42,036 bases of DNA, taken from Clostridiales bacterium VE202-21. Its GTDB lineage: Bacteria; Bacillota; Clostridia; Lachnospirales; Lachnospiraceae. Below, piece by piece: positions 36,001-42,036 of the stretch (position 1 is its first letter; each line of letters begins with the position of its first letter). The notes below the pieces were generated by a model that had not been told where the DNA came from, did no database searches, and worked only from the letters and a program-made list of their open reading frames with translations. The translations under genes and the position numbers were made by a program. The stretch spans positions 1 through 42,036 of the forward strand of contig BAIF02000072.1 of the NCBI GenBank assembly GCA_000509105.1, given 5' to 3'.

Positions 36001-37468
36001 GCAATCCATTACGGGAGACTCTTTGGTAGACAAAACAAAAGGTATCTGGAATAAAGTGAAAGAAGCAGTCACTGGCGAAAACTGGTCAGATACCGTATTC
36101 CATGAATTTAAATATACAGAGGGAGGCATTGCAGGAACGGTTTTTGAGGTCAGGGCAAACGAGGATATTGCCAGTCCGGATGGAGCCAAAGATAATGAAG
36201 GGAATCCAGTTATCCGCTACCATAAAGATGATGTGGTAGCAACGTTGTCAACAGATGACACGGGGAAGGTGACTGTCAATAACCTGCCTCTGGGTTCCTA
36301 TTATGTGAAAGAGGTAGAAGCAGGGGAGCATTTTGTTTTAAATACGGAGATAAAAGAATTTATACTGACCAGCGAGGATGATACTGCTGCAGTCGTCTAT
36401 GAAAAGGTCGAATTTATGAATGAGAGACAAAAGATAAAAATCAGTCTGAAAAAGAAAGACAAAGTGAATGGGGATGCTCTTCAGGGCGTGGTTTTTGGCT
36501 TGTATACAAAAGAAAATATTCTGTCAGCCGACGGTGAGGTACTTCTGGAAAAAGACACGCTGATTGAGCAGAAAAGCACAGATGAGAATGGTGAGCTGAC
36601 ATTTTCCAGCGACCTGTTTCATGGTTCCTTTTATGTGAAAGAGCTTAGAGCATTACCGGGGTATCTGCAATCAGAAGAAATCTGGGAGATTGTGGTGACT
36701 TATGAAGACCAGAAACTGGCGGTTATTACTGCTGAAAAAGAGTTTGAAAATCAACCAACAGAAACCCGGATCACAAAAACGGATATAACCACAGGAAAAG
36801 AATTAGAAGGAGCCAGATTACAGATTAAGGATCAGGATGGCAAAGTTGTGGAAACGTGGGTCAGTGGAAAAGAAGAACATGTCATATATGGACTGCCAGA
36901 AGGAGCTTACATCTTGCATGAAGAACTTGCACCGTTTGAGGAGGGCTATGTTACCGCAGAAGATGTGGATTTTCAAGTAAAGGCGGATGGCAGTGTGGCA
37001 AAAGTAGAAATGAAGGATGACATCTCAAAAGTGGAAATAAAAAAGACTGATATTACAACAGGAAAAGAACTGAAAGGTGCAAAACTACAGGTTCTGACAA
37101 TGGAAGGAACAGTTCTTGAAGAATGGATTACGGATGGCTTTTCGCACAAAGTGAACCAGCTTCCGGTAGGAGTGAATCTGATTTTGCGGGAAGTTACGGC
37201 ACCGAAGGGGTATGAGGTAGCGGAGGATGTAATATTTAAATTGGAAGATACGGCAGAGATACAGAAGGTAGAAATGAAGGACAAAGGGATCGAAAAGAAA
37301 CTGGTCGTATCCCAGGGGCCTAAAACAGGAGACAGGTCAGAAGTGTTGTTGATCTTAGCTGTATTATGTTCTGCAGCAGCGCTTATAATAGCTGGAATTG
37401 TTTATAAAAAGAAGAGGGGGCGGAAAATAAATGGCAAAAAACACAAAGGCAGTCAGAACGTTGAATAA
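33086..37468 (+). CDS. Multi-domain Cna-B surface adhesin of the conjugative element
   Basis: This 1460-residue cell-wall protein starts at the ATG after AAGGAGG; the longer open frame from 32867 lacks one. A signal peptide (KRKIWSRLLALAVIMSLSIA) leads to an acidic linker, then a thioester-type domain (about 210-325) with the reactive-position Cys243 (LAYCIES). At the partner site it reads FTHIAAS (His299) where such domains usually have TQxA. Around eight Cna-B/SpaA-like beta domains follow (each beginning like ISLVKKDTDTKNPLSGAVYG or TDITTGKELEGA). These often carry Lys-Asn isopeptide bonds. The C-terminus has a sorting signal (GPKTGD, 1411-1416, a variant of LPxTG), a membrane helix and a basic tail. 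It probably helps donor-recipient or host contact. Confidence 0.92.
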   Translation: MKQKRKIWSRLLALAVIMSLSIAPSLSSATVYADGKTENVVSQTQEDQQETDEAQSVTAVDITKDISDVEFSIQTSVEGISYNPDRETVSLLSVKDENGEEADTQTSGIYIATYLVIPKDQSESYTIQRNVILTDTEGMAYTQENGADKSKSDTEADDSDGQPVSQETPELKIKSAGESVTEEEQKEIQRELQSGETLLFSTVNSINLQEDVYLEVGDVIYYPENIGYYSTNWFYVNGKLAYCIESQKPTPPTGDYVGEVLDSNKDLQKVLYYGYGGAGDITGTYMPDFSDEQKYVFTHIAASYAYAGIEGFAGCPYENLVAAGVIGYIDKLLGMEEPPKGELSFSANSVTAVRSGEKQRTPDIVLNGDYRNHITMNLPTGVTGVNTTKNKSVTAGSFTINGGDTFYLEAPVSQSGKYSTGELHGSIRETWRTLVVFTGDVDQAVGVFESEAALPVSWSVDWISMTRISLVKKDTDTKNPLSGAVYGIYRNKECTDLLMEMPVTGSDGKCISGYFEAGIKTVYVKEITAAPNYLKDESTHVVNVEAGKTITIQAVDKAVKGKITLKKVDAETGTFQPQGDGSMEGAVFGLYAKEDIVHPDGRTGVLYPKGTLISQKTVGSKGSITFEDLYLGQMYVKEITSTESYLVQPMEYDATLSYAGQEQAIVTRNLIVEEQVKKQAFSLIKISEDGEQTETDLVEGAGFKVYLISGLTKVKDGTLKPKNGSYYTAEDFVNYDFSRETTALTYEDKKAVPVPELFTDNKGYLASPELAYGMYVVEESTVPGNLNKVNPFIVNITEDSREPMEWRIFDDRPYQFFLKIVKRDAQTGNVVLGKKASYKIYDCAAKKYVEQTVNYPKKQKISVFTTTEEGILVTPEKLKPGTYRIEEVKAPASFVRAGCEKELFLGDKKVSLLDLAMEGVYKKQEQEPITITIESGNASEIDPESGTPMVTIDQRNNEQVGSLTIVKAGEQLQSITGDSLVDKTKGIWNKVKEAVTGENWSDTVFHEFKYTEGGIAGTVFEVRANEDIASPDGAKDNEGNPVIRYHKDDVVATLSTDDTGKVTVNNLPLGSYYVKEVEAGEHFVLNTEIKEFILTSEDDTAAVVYEKVEFMNERQKIKISLKKKDKVNGDALQGVVFGLYTKENILSADGEVLLEKDTLIEQKSTDENGELTFSSDLFHGSFYVKELRALPGYLQSEEIWEIVVTYEDQKLAVITAEKEFENQPTETRITKTDITTGKELEGARLQIKDQDGKVVETWVSGKEEHVIYGLPEGAYILHEELAPFEEGYVTAEDVDFQVKADGSVAKVEMKDDISKVEIKKTDITTGKELKGAKLQVLTMEGTVLEEWITDGFSHKVNQLPVGVNLILREVTAPKGYEVAEDVIFKLEDTAEIQKVEMKDKGIEKKLVVSQGPKTGDRSEVLLILAVLCSAAALIIAGIVYKKKRGRKINGKKHKGSQNVE

Positions 37469-37778
37469 GTTGTTGGATGCCGGATATGACACTGAAAAAT
37501 CGATTCTTTCCATGAGTATGGAAGATATGCTCAGGATGCCGGGGATAACAGTGACTGAACTTGCCGTCATTAATGAATTACAAAAACATGTGAAATCAAA
37601 TAAGGTGATTACATTCTTAGGCAGGCGGCATCCACAGGAAGCAGAACAGGAGACGGATTCAAAGCAGCAGGCAGATATAGGACAGGGGGATTCAGAAATT
37701 GCACGGGATACTGAGCAAAAACAGGAATCCAGTTGTGAATTGGAGAGGCGGGAGTATGGAAGAAATTATCATTCATGA
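37431..37778 (+). CDS. Small element protein with helix-hairpin-helix-like N-terminus
   Basis: This 115-residue protein overlaps the adhesin gene by 38 bases. Residues 5-50 (LNKLLDAGYDTEKSILSMSM and EDMLRMPGITVTELAVINEL) look like a helix-hairpin-helix or RNA polymerase alpha-CTD-like helical DNA-binding fold. The rest is polar and rich in Gln/Glu, probably disordered. I do not recognise a family. The position suggests a DNA-processing or regulatory role in the element. Confidence 0.7.
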   Translation: MAKNTKAVRTLNKLLDAGYDTEKSILSMSMEDMLRMPGITVTELAVINELQKHVKSNKVITFLGRRHPQEAEQETDSKQQADIGQGDSEIARDTEQKQESSCELERREYGRNYHS

Positions 37779-37863
37779 TTTCAGCGAACTGAAAGAAGTG
37801 GTGGATGCTATGGAAGAGAGCCAGATACTTTGCATTATGATTCAGGAGGCAGAAGATGAATGA
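37756..37863 (+). CDS. 35-residue acidic protein
   Basis: The ATG at 37756 opens a 35-codon frame (MEEIIIHDFSELKEVVDAME then ESQILCIMIQEAEDE) that overlaps the end of the preceding gene and the start of the RadC-like gene by eight bases. GGAG lies close upstream. The overlaps on both sides make translational coupling likely. It has no recognised motif. The amphipathic acidic helix pattern suggests a protein-binding partner. Confidence 0.5.
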   Translation: MEEIIIHDFSELKEVVDAMEESQILCIMIQEAEDE

Positions 37864-38374
37864 ATTGGAGGTAGTGAATATCCGGCTTGTTAAGGAGCCC
37901 TCCCTATACTGTGAAAGACCTATCCATAGTCCCAGTGATGCAGTGGAAGTTGTAGGAAGGGAGATTTCCCAGTATGACAGGGAAGTATTGTGTGTCCTGA
38001 ATTTAAAAGCCAATGGGCAGATCATTAATATTAATATTGCCTGCATGGGAACAGTTGACCAGGCAATAGTAAACCCAAGAGAGGTATTTAAAAGCAGCAT
38101 TTTATCCAATGCCCGCTCTATCATCCTGATGCATAACCATCCCAGTGGAAGTCTGAAGCCTTCAAATGAGGATAAGCGTATAACGAGGAGGCTGTGGAAA
38201 TGTGGAAAGTTATTAGGGATTCATATAGAAGACCATATCATCATAGCCGGAACCAGCGGCGAAAAGTTCAGTTTTAGTGAAATGGGATACATTCGGGAAA
38301 TGGAACTGGCAGAGGAGGTATCAGAGGCAGAGATTATACCATTTCATAAAGCAAAGGAGCGTGAAGAACGTTGA
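37856..38374 (+). CDS. RadC-like JAB/MPN-domain protein
   Basis: This 172-residue protein carries the JAMM metal motif: HNHPSGSLKPSNED (His-x-His with the downstream Asp) after the upstream VNPREVFKSSILSNARSI block. The usual N-terminal helix-hairpin-helix of chromosomal RadC (about 225 residues) is missing, as in most copies on mobile elements. GGAGG precedes the ATG. Biochemical function of the family is not settled; in mobile DNA it may act in DNA repair or anti-restriction. Confidence 0.9.
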   Translation: MNELEVVNIRLVKEPSLYCERPIHSPSDAVEVVGREISQYDREVLCVLNLKANGQIININIACMGTVDQAIVNPREVFKSSILSNARSIILMHNHPSGSLKPSNEDKRITRRLWKCGKLLGIHIEDHIIIAGTSGEKFSFSEMGYIREMELAEEVSEAEIIPFHKAKEREER

Positions 38375-38475
38375 AGTTACCCTGTGCCGAAGATTGGTAC
38401 AGGGGGTACATATACTGGAGTGTTTGTATCATTGCGGTGCAGGCGCTTCTCATTTATAGTTTCTATTGTAAATGA
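38371..38475 (+). CDS. 34-residue single-pass membrane protein, TTG start
   Basis: TTG at 38371 overlaps the RadC stop (TTGA) and is preceded by AAAGGAG 12 bases away. The frame encodes 34 residues with one clear membrane segment (YWSVCIIAVQALLIYSFY) and an N-terminal charged part. The tight overlap supports coupling. It is too short to assign a family and could be chance. Confidence 0.45.
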   Translation: MKLPCAEDWYRGYIYWSVCIIAVQALLIYSFYCK

Positions 38476-38490
38476 AGGAGGCGAAAATCT

Positions 38491-38550
38491 ATGGACATAA
38501 TTGATATTAAAGTATTAAAAAGGAACTGGAGGCGGTCAGGAAATGCGTGA
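38491..38550 (+). CDS. 19-residue leader-type ORF
   Basis: A strong ribosome site (AAGGAGG) precedes ATG 38491. The frame MDIIDIKVLKRNWRRSGNA stops at 38550, eight bases into the next gene. It is either a small leader peptide that couples translation to the downstream gene or the truncated start of a larger lost protein. Confidence 0.4.
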   Translation: MDIIDIKVLKRNWRRSGNA

Positions 38551-38875
38551 CTTTAACCATCTGAATATGTCGCTGTGGCAGAATGCATTTTTCGATGAAG
38601 TGGATGAACGTGTCAGAGAAGCAGCCAAAAAACATTGTCCTGAATATTCGAGATTTATGAAAGAGGCTGATGAATTACTGGAAGCATATCCGTTTATCTC
38701 CATATTTGATGAGTATGACAGCATAACGGAAGGACGCACGTTTTCCAGGGAAGAACTGAAAGCATTGTCTGATTTCCTGTATGCGGAAGATAATCAGGAG
38801 TATGTGGAGCGGATGGAGCTTTATTTTCTTGGGATGCGTGATGCTATAGCACTTCTTTCCTTTTTGGAAGTATGA
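38543..38875 (+). CDS. Hypothetical element protein, 110 residues
   Basis: This is an all-helical, acidic protein (MSLWQNAFFDEVDERVREAA, then a string of short helices ending FLGMRDAIALLSFLEV). GGAGG lies upstream, inside the 19-residue leader ORF. I do not recognise a family. A terminator follows at 38924-38963. Its position among conjugation genes is the only clue to function. Confidence 0.75.
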   Translation: MRDFNHLNMSLWQNAFFDEVDERVREAAKKHCPEYSRFMKEADELLEAYPFISIFDEYDSITEGRTFSREELKALSDFLYAEDNQEYVERMELYFLGMRDAIALLSFLEV

Positions 38876-38923
38876 AAGTACAATCAATAATAATACAAGT
38901 ACATATCAGGAAATTCCGTACAT

Positions 38924-38963
38924 AGCTGGTTGGTGAACCATATTGCCGACCAGCTGTTTTTAT
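38924..38963 (+). terminator. Intrinsic terminator in the element
   Basis: A ten-base-pair stem (AGCTGGTTGG with CCGACCAGCT, one G-U pair), a 12-base loop and GTTTTTATTT end the transcript before the DUF3991 gene. The next ribosome site begins a few bases later, so read-through may be regulated. Confidence 0.75.
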
Positions 38964-38982
38964 TTGAGAGGAGGTGAAAATG

Positions 38983-39957
38983 ATGCCATATATTGCACCA
39001 GAAGTCGTGCAGGAAGTAAAGAAAATGGACCTGCTGACCTATTTGAAAAACTATGAACCCTATGAACTTATCCGTTTTTCCAGCAACACGTATACCACAA
39101 GAACTCATGATTCACTGAAGATTTCAAATGGTAAATGGATGTGGTGGAGCAGGGGGATAGGCGGCAGGTCTGCACTGGATTATTTAATTAAGGTGGAGGG
39201 ATATTCTTTTACGGAGGCAGTAGAAATTATTGCAGGGCAGGCGGCGATCGCTCCACCTGTTTATGTTCCACAGAAGGAGGACAAAAGGGAGAAAAAACTT
39301 CTTCTTCCAGAACTCTGCCAACATCCGAAGCATGTCATTTTGTATCTTCTAAGCAGAGGGATAGACCGGGAGATTATTGAATTCTGTGTCAGTACAGGCA
39401 CGATATGCGAGACGCGGGAACATCAGAATGCAGTATTTATTGGGAAAGATTCTGCTGGAAAACCCCGTTATGCAGCCCTTCGTGGAATCAATTCTGACTT
39501 TCTGGGAGATGCGAACGGAAGTGATAAGAGATATTCCTTTTCTATTTTTGCAGAAGGAAAATCATCAACAGTTCATTTATTTGAGTCAGCAATCGACCTG
39601 CTTTCTTATGCGACAATGCAGAAACTGGAGAGGATGAATTGGAGATCGGAGCACTTGTTATCACTTGCCGGAGTGTATCAGCCTGCAAAAGAAATTGAAA
39701 AGAGTAAACTTCCTGCAGCGCTTGAACGATGCCTTCAGAAACATCCGGAAATTGAGACGGTTCTGTTCCATTTGGATAACGATCCGGCAGGACGGCGGGC
39801 GGTTCAGGCAATACGGACAGTACTTCCGCAGCAGTATGTGACAAAGGACAGGCCGCCAGAAATCGGGAAGGATTGCAATGATTGTCTATGCATCAGACAG
39901 GGTCTGGAAGTGACCAAAGCAAGGAAAAAGAAGCAGGTGATACAAACGGAGAGATGA
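38983..39957 (+). CDS. DUF3991/Toprim-domain protein
   Basis: This 324-residue protein has an N-terminal DUF3991-like domain (LTYLKNYEPYELIRFSSNTY and WMWWSRGIGGRSALDYLIKV) and a C-terminal Toprim-like part with the catalytic-type Glu (VHLFESAIDLLSY) and the Asp pair in FHLDNDPAGRRA. Toprim folds occur in primases and topoisomerases, so it may act as a primase-like factor for replication of the transferred strand. The ATG at 38983 is eight bases after GAGGAGG; an upstream ATG at 38980 and GTG at 38974 are less likely. This protein is a common neighbour of relaxases in Firmicute elements. Confidence 0.88.
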   Translation: MPYIAPEVVQEVKKMDLLTYLKNYEPYELIRFSSNTYTTRTHDSLKISNGKWMWWSRGIGGRSALDYLIKVEGYSFTEAVEIIAGQAAIAPPVYVPQKEDKREKKLLLPELCQHPKHVILYLLSRGIDREIIEFCVSTGTICETREHQNAVFIGKDSAGKPRYAALRGINSDFLGDANGSDKRYSFSIFAEGKSSTVHLFESAIDLLSYATMQKLERMNWRSEHLLSLAGVYQPAKEIEKSKLPAALERCLQKHPEIETVLFHLDNDPAGRRAVQAIRTVLPQQYVTKDRPPEIGKDCNDCLCIRQGLEVTKARKKKQVIQTER

Positions 39958-40059
39958 GTCAGTTTATAAGAAATGAATGATGAAACGAAACTGGGGCGGG
40001 GAATACATTGTCTTAACCAGCACTGAATTTGGCTTGCCTCCGGCAGACGAATTCGTTGG

Positions 40060-40076
40060 TTGGGGAGCTTCCCCAA
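40060..40076. other. Hairpin in the leader of the small membrane protein gene
   Basis: A seven-base-pair stem TTGGGGA with TCCCCAA closes a GCT loop, about 30 bases before the DUF3789-type start. No T tract follows. It may affect translation of the downstream gene. Confidence 0.4.
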
Positions 40077-40105
40077 TCCCCTGTTTAATGCTGGAAGGAG
40101 AAAAA

Positions 40106-40237
40106 ATGAGCATGGCACTAATGTTAGGACTTGGATTTATATTGGGTAGTTTCTGCGGAGTTATTGCAATTTGTTTGGTGCAGATTGGAAGGATAAATCA
40201 ATATGAAGGGAGATCGTCAGATGAAAAAAGAGAATAG
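40106..40237 (+). CDS. Small DUF3789-like membrane protein
   Basis: The ATG at 40106 follows GGAAGGAG and gives 43 residues. One membrane segment (MALMLGLGFILGSFCGVIAI) is followed by a short polar tail. The longer frame from 39977 lacks a ribosome site. The size and pattern fit the DUF3789 family that sits between DUF3991 and DUF5688 genes on Lachnospiraceae elements; I am recalling this family from memory. Confidence 0.65.
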   Translation: MSMALMLGLGFILGSFCGVIAICLVQIGRINQYEGRSSDEKRE

Positions 40238-40334
40238 CAGGAAAGTGGATAAGCGAAGAAGGATAAGCAGGTTGTCAGCCTATCAGAACCAGATGAAAAA
40301 GCGTTCCGTGAAGAAGGGAGTGATACGATCATGA
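40221..40334 (+). CDS. 37-residue very basic protein
   Basis: The ATG at 40221 lies inside the end of the previous gene and the frame stops at 40334, overlapping the next gene's start. The 37 residues (MKKENSRKVDKRRRISRLSA then YQNQMKKRSVKKGVIRS) include about 15 Lys/Arg, suggesting nucleic-acid binding. Overlaps on both sides support it as a real coupled gene. Confidence 0.5.
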   Translation: MKKENSRKVDKRRRISRLSAYQNQMKKRSVKKGVIRS

Positions 40335-41302
40335 TGACGTTTCAGGAATTTGCACAGCGAGTGGAGGCGGATCTGCCACAGCACTTACCAGAAGAGTTGG
40401 ATGGCAGTGAGGTGAGCCTGATGAACACAGAAAAGAACAACGGGCAGATCCGGACCGGAGTCTCTATCAAGCCGCAGGGAGTTAACGTATCTCCCACGGT
40501 TTATCTTGAGGAATGCTACAAATCCTATCTTCAAGGGGAGGACATGGTTCAGATATTAACCCGGCTGGGAGAGACCGTCAGAGATTCTATGCCGGCTGAG
40601 GAATTGTTACAGAAGTTTCAGATGGACAGATATGAGTATGTCAAAGATTTTATCACGTGCAGCATTATTAACAAAAAAGCAAATTCGTCTCTGCTTAAGA
40701 AGGTGCCTCATAAGAATATAGAAGATTTATCTATCATCTACCAGGTAGAGCATGACATTCCCGGTGGAGAGATGCATGCTAAGATAACGAACCAAATGCT
40801 GGAGCAGTGGAATATTAGTGAAGGCGAACTCTATGGAACTGCACTGGAAAATATGCAGCGCATAAAACCACCGGTCTTTAAGCGGATGGGAGATATCATT
40901 ATTAACATGATTGGAGAAGAAGCCGAAGAACAGGGGCTTAATTTATTTGTGGATGAAGAAGCATTTAGGAATCTGCCGGAAGATCAGATGTATGTCCTTA
41001 CTAATGGCAGCAATTCATTTGGTGCAAGCTCCATACTGTATCCGGGCGTGCTGAAAAATATAGGGGAATGTCTACAGGATGATTTTCATATCCTTCCATC
41101 TTCGATTCACGAACTTATAATTGTCCCCAAAAGTCGTAGCCTGGAGGCCAGGGAACTTGGGGAGATGGTACGGGAAATCAATGCAACACAGGTGGAGCCG
41201 GAGGAGGTACTTTCTGATCGTGCCTATGAATATAATCGTGAGGCAAGGAAGCTGTCTCAGCTGAGGGATTCAATACCAAAGGAAAAGGAGAGGGACAGAT
41301 GA
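40331..41302 (+). CDS. DUF5688-type hypothetical protein
   Basis: This 323-residue soluble, acidic protein (start ATG 40331 or 40334, GGGAG upstream) has the recognisable layout FQEFAQRVEADLPQHLPEEL, YEYVKDFITCSIINKKAN and FHILPSSIHELIIVPKS of a family I recall as DUF5688. Its job is unknown. It is regularly found beside relaxases in Firmicute mobile elements. Its stop overlaps mobC by four bases (ATGA). Confidence 0.8.
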   Translation: MMTFQEFAQRVEADLPQHLPEELDGSEVSLMNTEKNNGQIRTGVSIKPQGVNVSPTVYLEECYKSYLQGEDMVQILTRLGETVRDSMPAEELLQKFQMDRYEYVKDFITCSIINKKANSSLLKKVPHKNIEDLSIIYQVEHDIPGGEMHAKITNQMLEQWNISEGELYGTALENMQRIKPPVFKRMGDIIINMIGEEAEEQGLNLFVDEEAFRNLPEDQMYVLTNGSNSFGASSILYPGVLKNIGECLQDDFHILPSSIHELIIVPKSRSLEARELGEMVREINATQVEPEEVLSDRAYEYNREARKLSQLRDSIPKEKERDR

Positions 41303-41625
41303 GAAAACGAAATGTTTCATTGATGTTCCGGATGACGGAGACAGAGGCAATGGAGCTTGATCGGAAGGTAAAACAGTCGGGGCTCTCCAGAGAGGCGTTT
41401 ATACGTGCTGTCCTGAACGGTTATATACTGCATGAAAAACCGGATAAAGAATTCTATGATGTCATGCGCCAGATGAATATAATAGGAACTCATCTCCATC
41501 AGATTTCCACAAAGGCAAATGTGCTGGGCCTCATCGATGCCCCCTATTACAAAAAAGAAGCAGACAGGTGGACAAGGTTCCAACTGGAAATTAAACAGAA
41601 GTTTTTGCTGCCGGACAAGGTGTGA
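41299..41625 (+). CDS. mobC: MobC-like relaxosome accessory protein
   Basis: This 108-residue protein begins with a ribbon-helix-helix DNA-binding pattern (VSLMFRMTETEAMELDRKVK, QSGLSREAFIRAVLNGY) and ends with a helical tail (MRQMNIIGTHLHQISTKAN). MobC proteins bind near oriT and help the relaxase nick DNA. It is immediately followed by the relaxase gene. Confidence 0.88.
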   Translation: MRKRNVSLMFRMTETEAMELDRKVKQSGLSREAFIRAVLNGYILHEKPDKEFYDVMRQMNIIGTHLHQISTKANVLGLIDAPYYKKEADRWTRFQLEIKQKFLLPDKV

Positions 41626-41631
41626 TTAAAA

Positions 41632-42036
41632 TTGGCTACGACAAAGATATGGGATGTCAGGGGCAGGATGGATCATGTAATTGATTATGTAAATAATGCT
41701 GAGAAAACAGAAAATGTGAAGTTTTCGCGGCAGGATCTGCAGGGGCTGCGGGATGTCATGGATTATATGCTGCAGGATTATAAGACTGAACAGCAGTATT
41801 ACGTAACGGGGCTGAACTGCCATCCCCAAACAGCAAGGCAGGAAATGATGGTTACGAAGAAACAGTACCAGAAGGAAGGGGGCATTATTGCATACCACGG
41901 ATATCAGAGTTTTATGCCAGGAGAAGTCACCCCACAGCAGGCCCATGAAATTGGGGTGAAGCTGGCAGAGGAATTGTGGGGGTCCAGGTTCGAGGTGATC
42001 GTGGCAACCCATTTGGATAAGGCCCATATTCATAAC
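41632..42036 (+). CDS. Relaxase/mobilization nuclease, N-terminal part (cut by window end)
   Basis: The probable start is TTG 41632, seven bases after mobC, since it gives the usual MATTKIWDVRGRMDHVIDYV opening of Firmicute relaxases. The 135 codons present contain the likely catalytic tyrosine in VIDYVNN and the first metal-binding histidines in THLDKAHIHN (HUH-type motif). Relaxases nick oriT, stay bound to the 5' end and lead the strand into the recipient. The remaining two thirds lie beyond the window. Confidence 0.9.
   Translation, partial: MATTKIWDVRGRMDHVIDYVNNAEKTENVKFSRQDLQGLRDVMDYMLQDYKTEQQYYVTGLNCHPQTARQEMMVTKKQYQKEGGIIAYHGYQSFMPGEVTPQQAHEIGVKLAEELWGSRFEVIVATHLDKAHIHN

Overview
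The window looks like a chromosome segment of an anaerobic gut Firmicute of the Lachnospiraceae/Clostridia type. This rests on gene style (GGAGG ribosome sites, GTG/TTG starts, AT-rich spacers), several plant-glycan enzymes, and a conjugative element whose gene order is typical of that group. It was read by eye only, and no database was searched.

Positions 1-9533 hold a lone DnaK-type Hsp70 (minus strand), a MazG-like pyrophosphohydrolase, a GH42 beta-galactosidase, an AraC-family regulator broken by one base, and a three-gene operon of xylose-isomerase-like protein, PfkB sugar kinase and class II aldolase. Hairpins, two of them sharing a conserved loop sequence, lie between these genes.

Positions 9612-15379 hold a divergent pair: a large XRE-type DNA-binding protein and a cytoplasmic multi-PAS hybrid histidine kinase. 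Their shared 330-base spacer contains promoters facing both ways and at least three copies of a GGCAATAAAATTG-like site. The kinase reading frame is interrupted by one missing base in a G tract, which separates its receiver domain.

Positions 15851-25500 form a sugar-uptake and hydrolysis locus: a LacI-type regulator, a ribose-type ABC importer (ATPase, permease, binding lipoprotein), a GH3 beta-glycosidase and a GH31 alpha-xylosidase. Three near-identical 17-base operators precede the transporter. Together with the GH42 enzyme and the isomerase, the set would fit import and breakdown of xyloglucan-type oligosaccharides (inference).

Positions 25501-30920 are an AT-rich accessory stretch: an HD-domain protein, a repeat-rich spacer with 11-base-period TTTACGACA repeats and a possible short RNA, then a tightly coupled AAA ATPase and intracellular subtilisin-like protease. 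This pair is the best candidate for an under-described system, possibly defensive.

Positions 30960-42036 are the start of an integrative conjugative or mobilizable element, cut by the window end: ParA, ParB, a 1460-residue Cna-B surface adhesin, RadC-like JAB protein, DUF3991/Toprim protein, DUF5688-type protein, MobC and the N-terminus of a relaxase, with at least five very small translationally coupled ORFs in between.
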